Shown here: one piece after another, positions 42,582 through 55,713 of the stretch | Position numbering within the stretch: the stretch's first letter is position 1 | How the letters are laid out: the number at the start of each line of letters is the position of its first letter | Source: Hyphochytrium catenoides | Lineage: Eukaryota > Sar > Hyphochytriomycetes > Hyphochytriales > Hyphochytriaceae | NCBI GenBank assembly: GCA_900088475.1 | Contig: FLMG01001623.1 | Coordinates: 58,784 to 122,783 of the forward strand | Direction: 5' to 3' | DNA: 64,000 nucleotides | Program-made: the position numbers and the translations under genes | The notes under the pieces: model-generated | The model's input: only the letters and a program-made list of their open reading frames with translations | The model's database searches: none | Told to the model about the DNA's origin: nothing

Positions 42582-43325
42582 CAATCGCGTCTACCAGCCG
42601 GCCGCTTGAATGCGCAAGCTAAGAGCGGGACAAACCCACTCGCGAGGAAGCCTTTTTGTCAATCTTTCTAGCTAAATGCAGTACGTTTAGGCTTCGTGAT
42701 AGTATGGTCCAGCTTTGGTCAAGAGCATTCGCCGTCTCCATTCTCTTAGTAGATCCAATGAACTAGAGGAATAAGAAGTAAAAACCTCTGTCTCCGTGCT
42801 TCGTGCGGTGAAGCTTTTCTTATTTCTGTGACCTAATAAGAGGCCGCTTTCAATCCAGCGGAACTAGTCTACGGACGAGCTTCTCAATGTCAATCCAAGT
42901 GCCTCCAGACATCATTGGTTCCTCTGGGGAGCTAGCCCGAGCAGTCTCTACACTCCAAGATGTCGTACTGCTCTCTCCTCTGTCTGGTTGCCAACCATCA
43001 CTGCCAAGATCCAATCACACTATGGATGGGAGACTAGGACGGCGCGCTCTGCCCTGCTACTACTATTGTCCGCGACCAATCTTGGCACGCTCCGCTCTTC
43101 CCTGTGATTGACTGCGGCCAGCCAGCGCAGGGCATCTCTTTTGATGGGACAGGAAGCGGCAAGAGAAGGAGAAGAAGCGCCACCTTAGTCTGCAGTTCAA
43201 TAATTTCTGGACTAGGGACATTAGGCAAGAGTGTGAGTCCTAAGGTATGGGTTATTCGTGTCCCCTGGTCTGGGTACTGGATATAGGGGTCACTGATCAC
43301 TGGTGCTGACATTTTTGGGAATCTT

Positions 43326-43362
<37 letters not shown>

Positions 43363-43841
43363 TTTCTGTCTCGTTTTCCTCTCTCTCTCACACAACTTTC
43401 TCTCTCTCTTTTTCTCTCTCTCTTTGTCCTCATCTCTCTCTCCATCTCTCTCTCTCTCTCTGTCTCTAGTGGTAGTCTTCTGCCTCTTTCCCCACTCTCA
43501 CACTCTCTTTCCTTACTACCTCTTCTCTTTCTTCCATTTCTCTCTCTCTCTTTATCCTCTGTCTTTTTCAAGCAGCGTGACATGTGACATCATCCTTCCG
43601 TTGTACATCTCTTCCCCAGAAAGCTTACTCTGTCTCGCAACCCAAGAGAAAGGAAGCTTTGAAGACAGGCGCTTCTCGTCACACAATTTGTGCGGCAGTG
43701 CGAGGCCACACTTCTTTCTCTTCAACGCGGCGTCTCGTTCTCAAACTTCCAGCGTTCCTTCACTGTCTTTTCTACCATCCAGAGCGCGTCCAGCTTCAGC
43801 GGCACACAGACGTCACGGCTCCCACCTGTGCACACGAAAGA
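42582..43841. other. SHMT upstream region with CT tracts
   Basis: 3' flank of the bZIP gene, then SHMT promoter DNA. The (CT)n pyrimidine tracts at 43325-43565 are listed separately. Open frames through the CT tract on either strand (Leu/Ser-rich or Arg/Glu-rich) are repeat artefacts. Confidence 0.6.
43325..43565. repeat. Long CT-rich (polypyrimidine) microsatellite tract
   Basis: An interrupted (CT)n/(TTTCTC)n tract of about 240 bases, almost purely pyrimidine on the plus strand. It lies about 280 bases before the SHMT start codon. Confidence 0.95.
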
Positions 43842-46429
43842 ATGGCCTCTACTAGCATCCCCAAGACTCTGGTGAGTGGGTCTCTTCCTCTCCCCTGATG
43901 ATAGAGAGTTAGATGATAAGATTGCAGATGCAAGGAGGAAGAATGACAGATCAGAGGGAAAGAGAGCGTTTAAGTCTCAGGAGAGGATGTGGGAGGAAGG
44001 AAGGACGGCAGCGGCCTTTGTCCTTGGATTATTAGTTACTTCTGTGCTGATGCTTTGCTGGTTGCTTTATTTCTTTGACAGCCGGGCAATGTGTCCCTTG
44101 AAGAGCATGATCCTGAGCTCTTCATGATCATCGAGAAGGAAAAGAACAGACAATGGAAGGGGCTCGAGCTTATCGCTTCAGAGGTAAGACGACGTTGTCT
44201 ATCTAGAGCTCTGCCTTCTATACCTCAACTGCTAGTGTCAGGCCAAGCCTGGGTCATATAAGACGCTCTTCTTTTCAATGTCCAACCTCCATGTCGTGCT
44301 TTGTTTCAGCTGGATCATGTTCCTTTACTCGTCCATAAGAATGTCTTCTGACTCTGACCACTCGTTTAGAACTTTACCTCTCGCGCGGTGATGGATTGCC
44401 TGGGCTCTTGCTTGACCAACAAGTACGCTGAAGGCCTTCCTAACGCTCGGTACTACGGAGGGAATGAGTTTGTGGACCAGGTGAGAGGCAACTATGGCGC
44501 TTCGACCCGTTTGGCTTTCCATCTCATCTTCGTTCCATGCAGGTGGAGCTGCTCTGCCAGCAGCGCGCCTTGGCTGCTTATGGCCTCTCTGCTACGGAGT
44601 GGGGTGTCAACGTTCAGCCTTACTCGGGTTCTCCAGCTAACTTTGCTGTCTACACTGGCCTCTTGCGTCCTCATGACCGTATTATGGGGCTGGACCTGCC
44701 AAGCGGTGGGCATCTGACTCACGGTTATTACACGCTGAATAAGGCAGAAAAGACGAGGAAGGCGGTCTCTGCTACTTCTGTGTACTTCGAGAGTTTGCCT
44801 TACAGGGTAAGATTAAGATACGCACGCTACATCAGTGATAATGAAGACGGGCAACGGAGGTATAAGAGCAACGCCACGGGGGCGCATAGGAAGAGAGCTT
44901 AAGGTAGCTGTCTTCGGTGTGCTATTATGCTTATGGATATATCTCGCTTTCTATCATCAGGTCCATCCTGAGACTGGCCTCATAGACTTTGACCAGCTGA
45001 AAGAGCTCGCTGCTTTGTTCAAGCCCGCAATGATCGTCTGCGGTGGAAGGTAAGCTGTGGAACGCGACTCCGGGAGGGCGGCGACGGGATGGACCGTAGG
45101 GGAGAGTCATGGAAAGTCGGGAAAATGGCGTTTGAGGAGCCTGCCTCAAAAGGCTTATTGACCCTTCTGTGTCTCTATTTCAGCGCTTACCCTCGCGACT
45201 GGGACTATAAGAAGTTCAGAGAGATTGCCGATGAAAATGGATCCCTCCTGCTGTGCGACATGGCGCACATTAGCGGCCTTGTGGCTACGAAAGAGGCAAA
45301 CAACCCATTCGAGTACTGCGACGTCGTAACCACCACGACCCACAAGAGTCTCCGTGGACCTAGGAGTGGCATCATCTTCTTCAGGAAGGACGCCCGAGGC
45401 TTTGAGACCAAGATCAATCAGGCCGTTTTTCCAGCATTACAGGGAGGACCTCATGAGCACCAGATCGCTGGTGTGGCCACACAGTTGAAGGAGGTAAACC
45501 CGACCACGAGTAGATTCTACAGGACGAAGACAAACGGTCCTAACTGGCATGCTATATTGGCTCCCTTCCGTTTCGCAACTTCAGGTGGCATCTCCTGCCT
45601 TCAAGGAGTATGCTCAGCAGGTGAAGGCTAACGCTCGCCAGCTGGCTGCGTCGCTTATGGAGAAAGGGTATAAAATTGCCACTAACGGCACGGACAATCA
45701 TCTTATTCTTTGGGATTTGAGACCTCTGGGCCTAACTGGAAGCAAGATGGAAAAGATCTGTGATGCGGTAGGTTTTTGTCTTCAACTTCATCTTCCTACC
45801 TTCTCGCGCGCACTCCTCTTGTCGTTTCTTTCTGCGGCTTGGGTGGCTGCACTAATAGCAGAGGCTCCATGAATCTAAAAGTAGAAGCTATCGGAGGCAC
45901 TCTAGTCTAATGGAGTTGGTTGCGCCTATAAAAATCGTCGTCTTCAGGTGCACATTACTTTGAACAAGAATACTGTTGCTGGTGATAGGAGTGCAGTCAA
46001 CCCAGGCGGAGTTCGCATCGGGACACCCGCGCTTACCACTCGAGGCTTCAAGGAGGAGGACTTCAAGCAAGTCGCGGCGTTCCTTGACCGAGCAGCGCAG
46101 ATCGCATTGAAGATTCAGGAAAAGGTGAGGAGCATACATTGCCCTTTCACATGGTCTGCCTACATTGCGCGTCCACATGGTCGGCCTACGTCTTCTAAGA
46201 ACTTTACGGGAGTCGACGCTTTGTGTGTAGAATCCTTGTCCGTGGTGAACTCATTCTCGTGCTCTCTCTCATTTTGCAGAGCGGCAAAATGCTTAAGGAC
46301 TTTGTAGCCGCGATCCCAGATAACACTGAACTAGCTGGCCTCCGCCAGGATATTCAGCGCTTCGCCACGCAGTTTCCTATGCCTGGATTCAGCGTGGAGG
46401 ACATGAAGATCAAGGATCTTGAGCACTAA
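43842..46429 (+). CDS. SHMT: Serine hydroxymethyltransferase (cytosolic type)
   Basis: PLP enzyme converting serine plus tetrahydrofolate to glycine plus 5,10-methylene-THF. About ten exons. Exon 1 encodes [10 protein letters not shown], then [22 protein letters not shown] and [20 protein letters not shown]. Next come [17 protein letters not shown] and [18 protein letters not shown], and [17 protein letters not shown]. Then [24 protein letters not shown] in the form [13 protein letters not shown], and [14 protein letters not shown], whose lysine holds [64 protein letters not shown] and a C-terminal PMPGF follow. Stop TAA is at 46427-46429. There is no targeting peptide, so it is probably cytosolic. 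Every exon junction I checked is GT-AG with introns of about 70 to 230 nt. Confidence 0.96.
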
Positions 46430-46961
46430 ATCCCCGTTACGCCCACACGATGCTTCCTTATCCCATTCTTTAGCTCAAAAGCAAGCTATTATTAACCTTG
46501 CATCAATTAAAGAGGACCCTATTATGGGGATCCTTTAACAGTCGACCATCTCCACATTGTACATTGTCTCTTCTCGTGGTGTTGGACAGAGTCATACATT
46601 ATCCCAGTCCTCCTCATGTCTTAGCTCTTGTCTTTCAGCCACAGATCTTCATTGGCCGCAGGGCTGTATCCTAGACCAGGTGCTTCGCCTTTTTTTCTCT
46701 CTTGCCATTTAAAACCTCTTCTCTCATTTCCTTTACCCTGTCGTCGAGCTTGCCGCCTCGATTTCGTTCACCATTCAGCCAGCCGTGATTTTACCTCCGA
46801 AGCAGCTGGGACAGGAGTCACCTGGCGCCTTGACTGTAGGCGCAATGACCGCCAGACAGGTGGGACAGGATAAGGCAGACTGAGGACCAGGCATACCATC
46901 CTCTCTCGCACCCGTGTTCTTGCCAACTAGTTTAAACGTCTATAAGGCAACCAAGGAAGCA
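46430..46961. other. Convergent 3' flank
   Basis: It lies between the 3' ends of SHMT (plus) and the giant propeller gene (minus). No coding signal. Confidence 0.6.
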
Positions 46962-49900
46962 TCATATCAGTGAGCCTTGCGGTAAGGAGAGGGCGGTATG
47001 AACGGTATGGAAAAGGCATGCAAACACTAAGCGACCCATATTTTTTTTGAGACGAGGATGGAAGGGGATTACTGCAGAAAACAATGCTGCCAGGCCTGAC
47101 AATCGCAGGCTAGACTTCCACAAGCGAATGCCTCCACTCTGCACATCAACACTGTAGCGGTCAGACAGTAGTTACCTCGTAGCAGACCCCAAGCCTAACG
47201 TTACACTTGGAGCAGCTTCCTGAGGTACCCGAAACGTCCCCACCACAACCTCCAGGACACTGCTCAAGAAGCACGGACGAGTCTTTGAACTCCTGGAGTG
47301 CGCAGGTCTCCAGCAACTCAGGAAATGAGGGAAGGGAGTTCTTGTTGAGGTCCTCTGCTCCGAAGCTTTTCTGTTGAGCAGCGGAGAGCGTATGACGTCT
47401 AAGAAAATACTCTTTCTAGGCTAGAATAATGTCCTTGATGTTCTTTACCGACGGTTCTAGGCGGATGACACCTACCTTCAGGATTGCAGCAGCCACCCCA
47501 TAGTTGCCAAGAGCTATATTTTTCCTTGCTGCTATTTCAATGCATTGTTTGCTGTCCAGGATGTCCGTAACAAGTTTAGCTAACCGTGCTGACCCAGGCG
47601 TGACTTTGTTATCTGCAGGAAGATAAGCTTAGAACAACTGGCATAGCAGGGACTGGAAGCTGAAGGCTCGAAAGACAAGATGGAAACACCTCTAGAGCGA
47701 GTCTGAGAGCGTATCAGCTATGATAACTGCTAGGGTGACACCTCTAAAGAGGAAGAAAGAGCCTGGGAACAGCAGATTCAGAAGAGGCGGGGAATAGTTG
47801 ATTGAAGCACGTACCTTTGGCCTCTTCCTCCTCCATGCTAATGAGCAACCTGGTAGCGAGCTTATACTTAGCACATTGGCGGATCTGCTTTGTCGTCATA
47901 GCTGCAGCCTTGGGGTTTGCTCCCTCTGTCATACAAAATGGTTAGCGATCGTCCTTCTCGCATTCATTCCCAAAGAATTTCTTTTGAGACAGCGGTCACC
48001 CCCTCTTGAGTGCACAACTTCACTGCTTTCTGTCTAGTTTAAGTCGCCAAATGTTTGTCCACCACTAGCATGTCTGGCCTACCATGCTGGGAGCTCCGAG
48101 CTGCTGCAAGGAGACTAAGGCATTCATTAAGTCTTTCCAAAGCGATATCGAAGTCGCCGCTTTCAAATTTCTCCTTGAATGCCCTCCACATAGCCGTCGG
48201 ATTGGTTGACTGGGCCTCTCTGCCAAGAAACGGAGGGGTAGTAACAAGTGACTGTTAGAATCCATACAGCTCACACCAAGAGGATAAACAAAGGGCGTAA
48301 GGACAAGGGAGTTATTTTTATCTACCTGATAATCTGCTTTGACACAGTAGGTTGTCTACTGAAGTTGTCAAAGGTCGAAGACGAAGGGGAAGCCAGCCGG
48401 GATTCAGGCTCTGAGACTTTCCCGAGGCTACCTTCGCCAGTATTGAGCCTGGAGCTACCTCGGTGAGGTGGAGCCAGACGACCAGGAGATGAAGGAGGAG
48501 AAAGGACGCCTGATGAACGCGGAGGGGACAGCAATGGAGAAAAGGTTGAAGAATGAGGCGGAGAAAGCAAAGAGGAAATGCCTGAGCTGTTTCCTCTGGA
48601 ATCATCTCGCGAAAATACTTTCCCGGCAGGGCGAAGAAGCCCTGTAAACGTGCTGGAGTTAGCTTTTCGTCGATGGCAGCTGTCGCACTGGCAATCGTTA
48701 GGATGGATCACCACCTAAAGAAGGAAAGAATTGAGGCAGATAGTAAGGGACACCATGAGGTTAGTTGCTGAATTCTTTTAGGTCCAAACCAGATAAGAAA
48801 AGTCGTAACGAAGCCGGAGGTTGATAACAGCGAAATTCTTACCTGCTTAGGCCTCCTCCCGATCTCAGCCAGATTCAGATAATTCTCTTTCATGTCGTGA
48901 AGCTGCTGCTCGCTCCGAACCATCGCCCAGAGACGAACTTCAGACAGGGAAAAGCCACGAAGGTCAGGTCCCATCAAGAGCGCACCACTATCGTCTCCCT
49001 TAGGAAGTGCTGGTGGAAGGATGGGTCCTGACCCTATGGGCTCGGTATCCAAAAAGAGCGACACTATAGGCTGCATGCAACATTACAGTAGACAATGAGA
49101 TGAGTTAGTCTGTCCTTTAAACTTTCCGGTAAGATTGTTCCCTTGTTTACCTCCCCAGGGGCTCCTTGCAGAAGTCCACTGATCCTCATCCTCCCACTGT
49201 CCCAAGGCGTGAAAGGCCAGAATTACTTTCTCTCCTCTACTCACCTCACTGTCAGGTTTTGCATTTAAGGAAAAGGCGACATGGTGCCAGAACTCATCCA
49301 CGGGCAGCTTCTTGGTCCCTTTAACTTGCCTTTTCGATCCTGCGCCGCTGTCGCCTGTGGTCACGTAAAGAATGCCTTCATCTAGACCGAACGTCCATTG
49401 CCTTGAGACCCCCTGAAGACGAGTCAATAGGACTCCTGAACGACCCTCGTTCAGGGAAGACTCTTCTGGGCCTTTTATCCATAGCTCCACTGTGAACGCC
49501 CATCGATACTGATCGTCCTGGTGGAAACCTTGCACGATATAGTGAGCGAAAAGAAGAGGGTATAATGCTGCGGCTAACATGCTACAATGCGAAAGAAGAT
49601 CAGAGGATAGATTGACCGCTAAGACCAGATATAAGAGTGATAAGTATCAGCTGAGCTGAAGAAGTCGACTGAACTCAGTGACGGGTCGCCCGGCAGGATT
49701 TGGACCTAAACGGCCTCCATGCTGACACGATGAAAAGACGGTCTGGTGGCCCGACAAAAGGGTTGGTCAGTAAGTTGTGCCCTACTCACCCAAGTCCAAT
49801 GAATTTCCAGGAGTCACTTCAAATCTCACTCCCCAGTGGCAATAGTCAGTCGTAGATGAGTTAACAACCTCACCATCCGCAGGAGAAGGGAACACCAGGT

Positions 49901-52900
49901 CGAACGGCTGCAAGAGAGAAAGACAGAGGCGGCCGAATGAGTTTGGGTCGAAGAGAGGCTTATTGCCCACAAGTAGAAGTCCAAGGATTGATAGGCCGCC
50001 TTTCAAAGCACTCGAGTTTGTCTGTGATAGATTTCTTCCTTTCAAGAGTTAGCTTCTCTTCGACTTTGACTAGCATCCTACCTTGGTCACCTTATTCTCG
50101 TCACCTCTGTCGACGGGAGAAGTACTTTCCACATAATGTGGTGCCAGCTTTCCACCCAGTCGAACACCGTGATTGCAGCGCTTAGAGGAGTCACGCACAG
50201 GAGGTAACGTGGATGCTTCCTTCTCCTGCTCATTCGCCTCTAGAACGTTAGCTCCTTCATCAAACCGCCAGTAGCCCACCACAGAATCCTCATCGTCGTA
50301 AAAAGGGCCAAGCAGTTGCTGCTTGGAAGAGGAGGAAGAAGACGACGAGGCGGTCGTTGCCGCCGTGGCTTGCCATTTGGCTACATCGGATGTTGACACC
50401 TAGGATTGTTCGTGGTAAGGACACTTATCAAAGACCGTACGCCCAAGGAGCGAAAACGAGGCCGATGCCGAAGCTCACAGAGTGAGGATTATCGGGTTGC
50501 TTATCACGTCGGAAAGCCTTAATGCTTTGTAAGCAAGCGGCGCGGAAAGAATTGCAAGCGAGTATACTACCAAGAGTGGACGAGAATCTCACCCGCTCTT
50601 CCAACCTGGGTTGGGCCATTCCCACCCAACCTCCAACACTGTCAAGGGACAATTGCGTTGTAGCAAAGAGAGGAGGACAATGCAACTCTGGAGCGTCTTC
50701 TTGTGCCTGCGCTACGTTCTGACTCTTGAGTGACCCAATCTTTGGTTGGGTCGTAATAAGCGCTCCACGGCGCTTGGCCCCATAATACTCGAAGCTCTGT
50801 GACGAGAGAGGAATATCCCCTATATAGGAACTGGTCAGACAGCCTATATATCAACCCATGAACGTCAAAATGGTACAGCTCTAGGGCATTAAACCTCTCT
50901 CGCAGTGCGCGGGAACCTTAACACATATCTGGGCCGTAGCTCGCTCTAACCTGTCCATCTTGGAGCTTACCTTTCCCTCTTTCACTTGCCAGTAGACAAG
51001 AATATACCAGAGGCGAAGAAGACTTCATCTTGGGAGCCCAGCTCTGGCTGAACTCCTTGCTAAGATCCCATGAGAGTTGTAGCTGTAACAAGGGCATGCC
51101 AGTCAAGGGGGATGCAAGGCCTGGCTTCAACCCAGAAGAGATAGGGTAATCTGATGACATCAAATACTTTTGACAAACGGAGTTCTGAGGCGGTAAGATA
51201 AGCATAGCGTGTTGTCATCCGAATCTTGTAATAGCGCAGCACTGCATGTCATCGTGCATAGAAAGGCGGTCAATATTGGTCTCCATTGACCTACCAATTT
51301 CAGTATGAACCATTCGTCTCCGGCCAAATCGGCACACCGCAAAGCGGATGAGAACCCCCCACGGGCAGCTAGGATGGCCGCCAGTCTGCGTAGAGCTAAA
51401 CTGAGATTGGAGTCCGGATGAGGGAGCGATGGCCCAAGTCCAAAAGGCTTTAGGACGTATTCCTGATGGATATTGGGAAGCCCGTACAGCCGGTGGCAGG
51501 ATTACAAAGTGGCAGATGCAGGCAGGAGGGCACGCAGTTAGCTTAAATGCCAAAGTACTGGAGGATACATAACGCACCTGTAAACTCGGGTGATCCACAA
51601 GCATGTCCACCAGGGCCGCCTCCCATGCTCCGAGAGAAATAGATATCTTACAGCGGTCCTTGCCGCTAATGTATGGGCGGAATCTCCACGCTCCGCTTTC
51701 AACTTTCCCTTCCCTAGCTTCAGTAACCCTCCTTCCAGTTGCCAAGTAGTACGCCAAAGCATGCAGCTCTTGCCTGTGCAACTCTCTGACCAGAAGACGG
51801 GAGTTCCCACTGTCGGGCGTGAAACCTCCCTTGCTTTCTCTTTCTGCGGGAGACAGCATGCGTAGGTTCTCCATGTATCCGGTGATAAGACGGCTTATTA
51901 CACTTCTCATACTGGTCCCGTTGGAGGAGAGTACATGCTTATGGGCGAGCAGACCGAGTGCCAGAGGTTCCAAAGGGAAGAATGCCCTGGACCTCATCTG
52001 CAAGGTAGAGGGCAAACGAGAACATTTGGCTTTGGTCAGCAGGCTTGTTGGGGCCTAATTCAGATTTGAGAGACAATAGAGAAAACAGTTCGCCGCTTGA
52101 CTCTGTGCCGTTGCCGATTACACCCGTCTAACCTGCAGTTTGTGATCTTTCTTGTCCACGCACAGAAAGAGAAGCCTATCTGGAAGCACGCCAACGAGGA
52201 TGAAAGAAGAAGATGGGGACGCCATCACATCCAAGCAACAGCCAGAACGACAAGGAGAATCTTTCCTGGCTGTCAAGTAGCAGACTCGGCCTCGAGACGT
52301 TGAAAATAGAAGAGTAGAGCCCATCCAGAGCATGGAGCTAACCATATCCTTCATGTTCTAGGCCAAAGAGAAGTAAAGGGATAAACGTACAGAGGGAAGG
52401 AATTGTGAAGTTAGACAGGTTACATGGTCCGATATATCGAAGCAGTTTAAGGACTCGGATTCTAATCGCTGAGTACTATGTTTTACCATGTCTCCATTAG
52501 CTGGAAAGGATGCGATAGCTTCCTGGTGATGCTCGTTCAAGAGCCGAAGCTCGGCGTCCACAATAAGCAAACGAGTAGTCGTGAGGATGGCGCACAAATG
52601 TCGTCCATCGGCCTATGTAAGCAATACTTGTTTCAATGCGTGGGAGAAGGACCGCATTGTTGAGGAACCCATCGAATAGAACCCAAAAATCAAGCAGTAA
52701 GACAGTGGTAAGGTGGCAAGCTCTGTGGATATTCAAATATCATCCCAACGACCAGGAGCCAAATACCACTTGCTGGAGAGCAGGTGAGCAATACAAGTCT
52801 GATAACCCTTTTGAGAAGCTGACCTCCGGGCACCAATCAGAATCTATATTCTGCCAGCATACGTCCAATACATGTTCTTTGGGAAGCAGAGGCAGAACGT

Positions 52901-55713
52901 AGCGGTGGGAGTCAATGGTAACAGTTGCGTTTTCGTTGACGAACGCAGAGAGGGAAAGCTGGTTTAAAGAGATAACCTCTCTTTCTTCTTCATGAGAAAC
53001 CGTTAAAAGTTCTGAGCTATCGCCCTCACAGTTGCGGAGTCGTGCGGGAAAGATCCTTCGTACTGGTCCTGGGAAGTGTATTCTTCCTCTCTGGAAGAAG
53101 GTTTCGGCGTGCTCGACAGAAGGAGGAAGCGAGTATACGGAGAGTTCTTTTCTGTCTGCTTGCAGACTGCAGAAAAGAGGAGGTAAGTCCTTGGCTTCTA
53201 GAATCCCAAAATCCAGGCCCAGCACCAGCTGGTCCTCGAGAAGGAGAGGGGGCCCATTATCAATCAGGTTGCTCCTAAGGCTAAACGCAGTGGCAGCATA
53301 GCCAATGGCCCCATCACCACTCTCCATCATCACTGCGAGTACCACTGCTATTGTCATACTATAGCTTCCGAAGATCAGACGTTCTGGCACGAATACCCCT
53401 GCATCGCTGCCGGCTATGCCAGTGAGGGTGCTGAATGGATCATGAGAGGTAGTAAAGGAGCCTATGAGTTGTCGCCCAAATTTAAGGTAATGGGAGAGTA
53501 AGGAATAAGAATAGGCTCCACAGTCCAAGGTCAGGGAGCACGAAAGACGAGATAGAGTGCAACCTAAGACTAACCTCACATGCTCTGGGGAGCAGTAGGT
53601 TGGCAGGATAGCGGCCACGCGTTTCTTTTCGTTGAAGTTGATAGGCAGAAACTCCAGTCGGTAACCCTTGTTCTGTAAAGGTGACAAAGAAAAGATAACG
53701 GCCCAAGATCAACCCTAAACATTTGGAGTCTTTGGTGACTCTCGCGTATCTAACTATCGCTTGTTAGAAGGTATTCTCTTAGCTACGATTTAGTGATGGG
53801 TTCCTAGAAGATTGTTCATGCACTACCTTTACTTACCTCTGACTTTTGTATGATAGGGATCTGCTGCATAACCTGGTCCTTAGGAGTGGTCGTCTCGTTC
53901 ATACCCTCGAGGTACACCTTCGACGGCAACGACAGGGGAATGGCAGACTGAGCTAGAAGGGGAGGTATGCTAAGGAATCCCGTTATGGTGGCATCTCCGA
54001 ATTTTCCGGCTTTACTAGCCCCATGAAGTTGCTGAATGTGAGAGGATGACTTGATTGGTTGATAAGCTGTAAATCGTTGCATTTGAACTTGATTGCCAGC
54101 CGCGGATACAATGGCAAAAGCACTTCGCTTAGGATCTGACAAGATGGCAAAGTGTCTTTCTTTATCCGTAACGATAGAAGGGGGCACAAATGTCCAAAGG
54201 ACTCGCCGCCCTGTGGGCCTGGATAGGTCAAGACACCTAACTATTGCAGAGCAAATAGGTGTTCCTGGACTTGCTGGGTTTAAACTCTTACTCTGACAGC
54301 AAAGGAGGAAGGGTGTCACGTTATTGAGAAAGCAGACAGACTGCTCTTGAGTCCCCTGCGCTGTTGTGTCGTGATAGACGTTGAGGAGAGATGCAGGTTT
54401 CCGGGAGCGATCATCACTGATCGACCAAACACGCACTTCTCCTAGAACAGGGATGCACAGATTGAGCGCTAGGACGCATAAAGTTAACTCCGACGGGAGA
54501 TTCTGGTACCTTGCATGTTGCTTGTGGCGAGCAGACATTGTTCCGAACGAGCCTGCCAGGAAATTGAAGTGACAGCCTTGTTGGCTTCCGCCTCCTTCAC
54601 GGAAAGGAGGAAAAAGCGTACTTAGATAGGATCGTCTGGGAGATCCAGTAGAGGCAGCAACAAAGAAGGAGGCGTGGAAGGCTGGGCAAAGCCAACAACT
54701 ACGCCTATGTGACACTACCCCTCCTACCGTGGGGGCCAAGGTGTAGAGAACAGGAGAGGACCCTTCCGGAACGTCGTCTACTGCCACAGTGCCCAGGCTA
54801 AGCACCGAATCCTTTCGTGAAGTAGTCTTGACCAAGTCTCCAGCAGGAAGAGACGTGCCAGGTGCCATAGCACCTTCATCCAATGAGAGGCTGGAAGTGC
54901 CTAATAGGAAAATGGTTTAGTTTCCATTGCAGATTGACCTCAGCATATAGATGTGACCTTCAAGTAGAGGAGGGGCACCCCGGAGCTCTACCACTTGCTG
55001 GAAGTCAATGACAAGGGTGAGGCCATCAGCAGTGCCGCATGCCACGATCAGCTTATGTGGATGGCAGGAGATTCTTGATATAGCGCTGCGTTTAGTGAGG
55101 GATTTATCCTTGAAGCCATACTCAGGACACGCCAGTTGTTGCAGGGTCGGTGCAATGCCCTGCTGGTAATCAACTTTGACCGCGTGAAGACTATGAGAAC
55201 CGTTATTGACGAAAAATAATAACGGTATGTCATGGGCTGATGTGGTGCCGCCCATGACATTGATCTCTGCTCCACTGACCCTATGGCCCTTGGAGTTGTA
55301 CAGCGGTCCCAGATATCTGCGCTTCTCAAGATCAAACAGTAGCAGGGTGCCATCACTAACGAGGGATAAAGGTTATACTTTAGCCATAGGAAGAAATTCA
55401 CATGCCACTTATTCGATTACCTTCTCAGGGCTACCAGATAGGATGGGCCGCTAGAGGAACTAAGAACCGTGGCATTGCGGATTTTATAGGTGGGTCCGTC
55501 ATCTGTGTGAACATCTAACCTGAATATTGATAGTAAAGAGCCGTCCAGACTGAACTGGCAAAGAGACTTCTCGGTTACGATGAGAAGATTGTTGTTTGAA
55601 GGGTGGCGAAGGAAGCAGATTGGTGCTCCTATATTTGAGCTAGTGCTGCTCCAACGGCTCCTGGGAGGAGAGAGGCTGAGCTCTATACTACCTGTTGGCA
55701 CAATGTCATACAT
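46962..55713 (-). CDS. Giant beta-propeller/alpha-solenoid coat-like protein (TSET TTRAY/TWD40- or COPI-like) with internal LamG-like domain
   Basis: About 25 exons reading right to left from the ATG at 55713. The N-terminal part (55.7-52.1 kb) is propeller-like: GAPICFLRHPSNNNLLIVTE, DGTLLLFDLEKRRYLGPLY, RISCHPHKLIVACGTADGL and FAILSDPKRSAFAIVSAAG. Then KELSVYSLP...YVLPLLPKEHVLDVCWQ, LCAILTTTRLLIVDAELRLL and SSMLWMGSTLLFSTSRGRVCYL follow, the order seen at the propeller-to-solenoid junction of plant TWD40-1 and related coats. Next is helical solenoid (52.0-50.5 kb). A full LamG/ConA-like fold comes next: SVVGYWRFDEG, YRWAFTVELWIKG, WTFGLDEGILYVTTGD, DEFWHHVAFSL, PIVSLFLDTEPIG and GFSLSEVRLWAMVRSEQQL (50.4-48.8 kb). 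A Ser/Pro-rich linker follows. More solenoid is WRAFKEKFESGDFDIALERL, LATRLLISMEEEEAK and NIALGNYGVAAAILK, then a Cys pair motif (CPGGC...CSKC). The C-terminal exon is uncertain. I infer a membrane-traffic coat subunit. Confidence 0.75.

Noticed and set aside
43290-43587. Arg/Glu-rich (minus) and Leu/Ser-rich (plus) frames
   Set aside because: Translations of the CT microsatellite.
53032-53301. Plus-strand frames inside the propeller gene
   Set aside because: Shadows of the minus-strand exon, which has coherent propeller motifs and splice sites.
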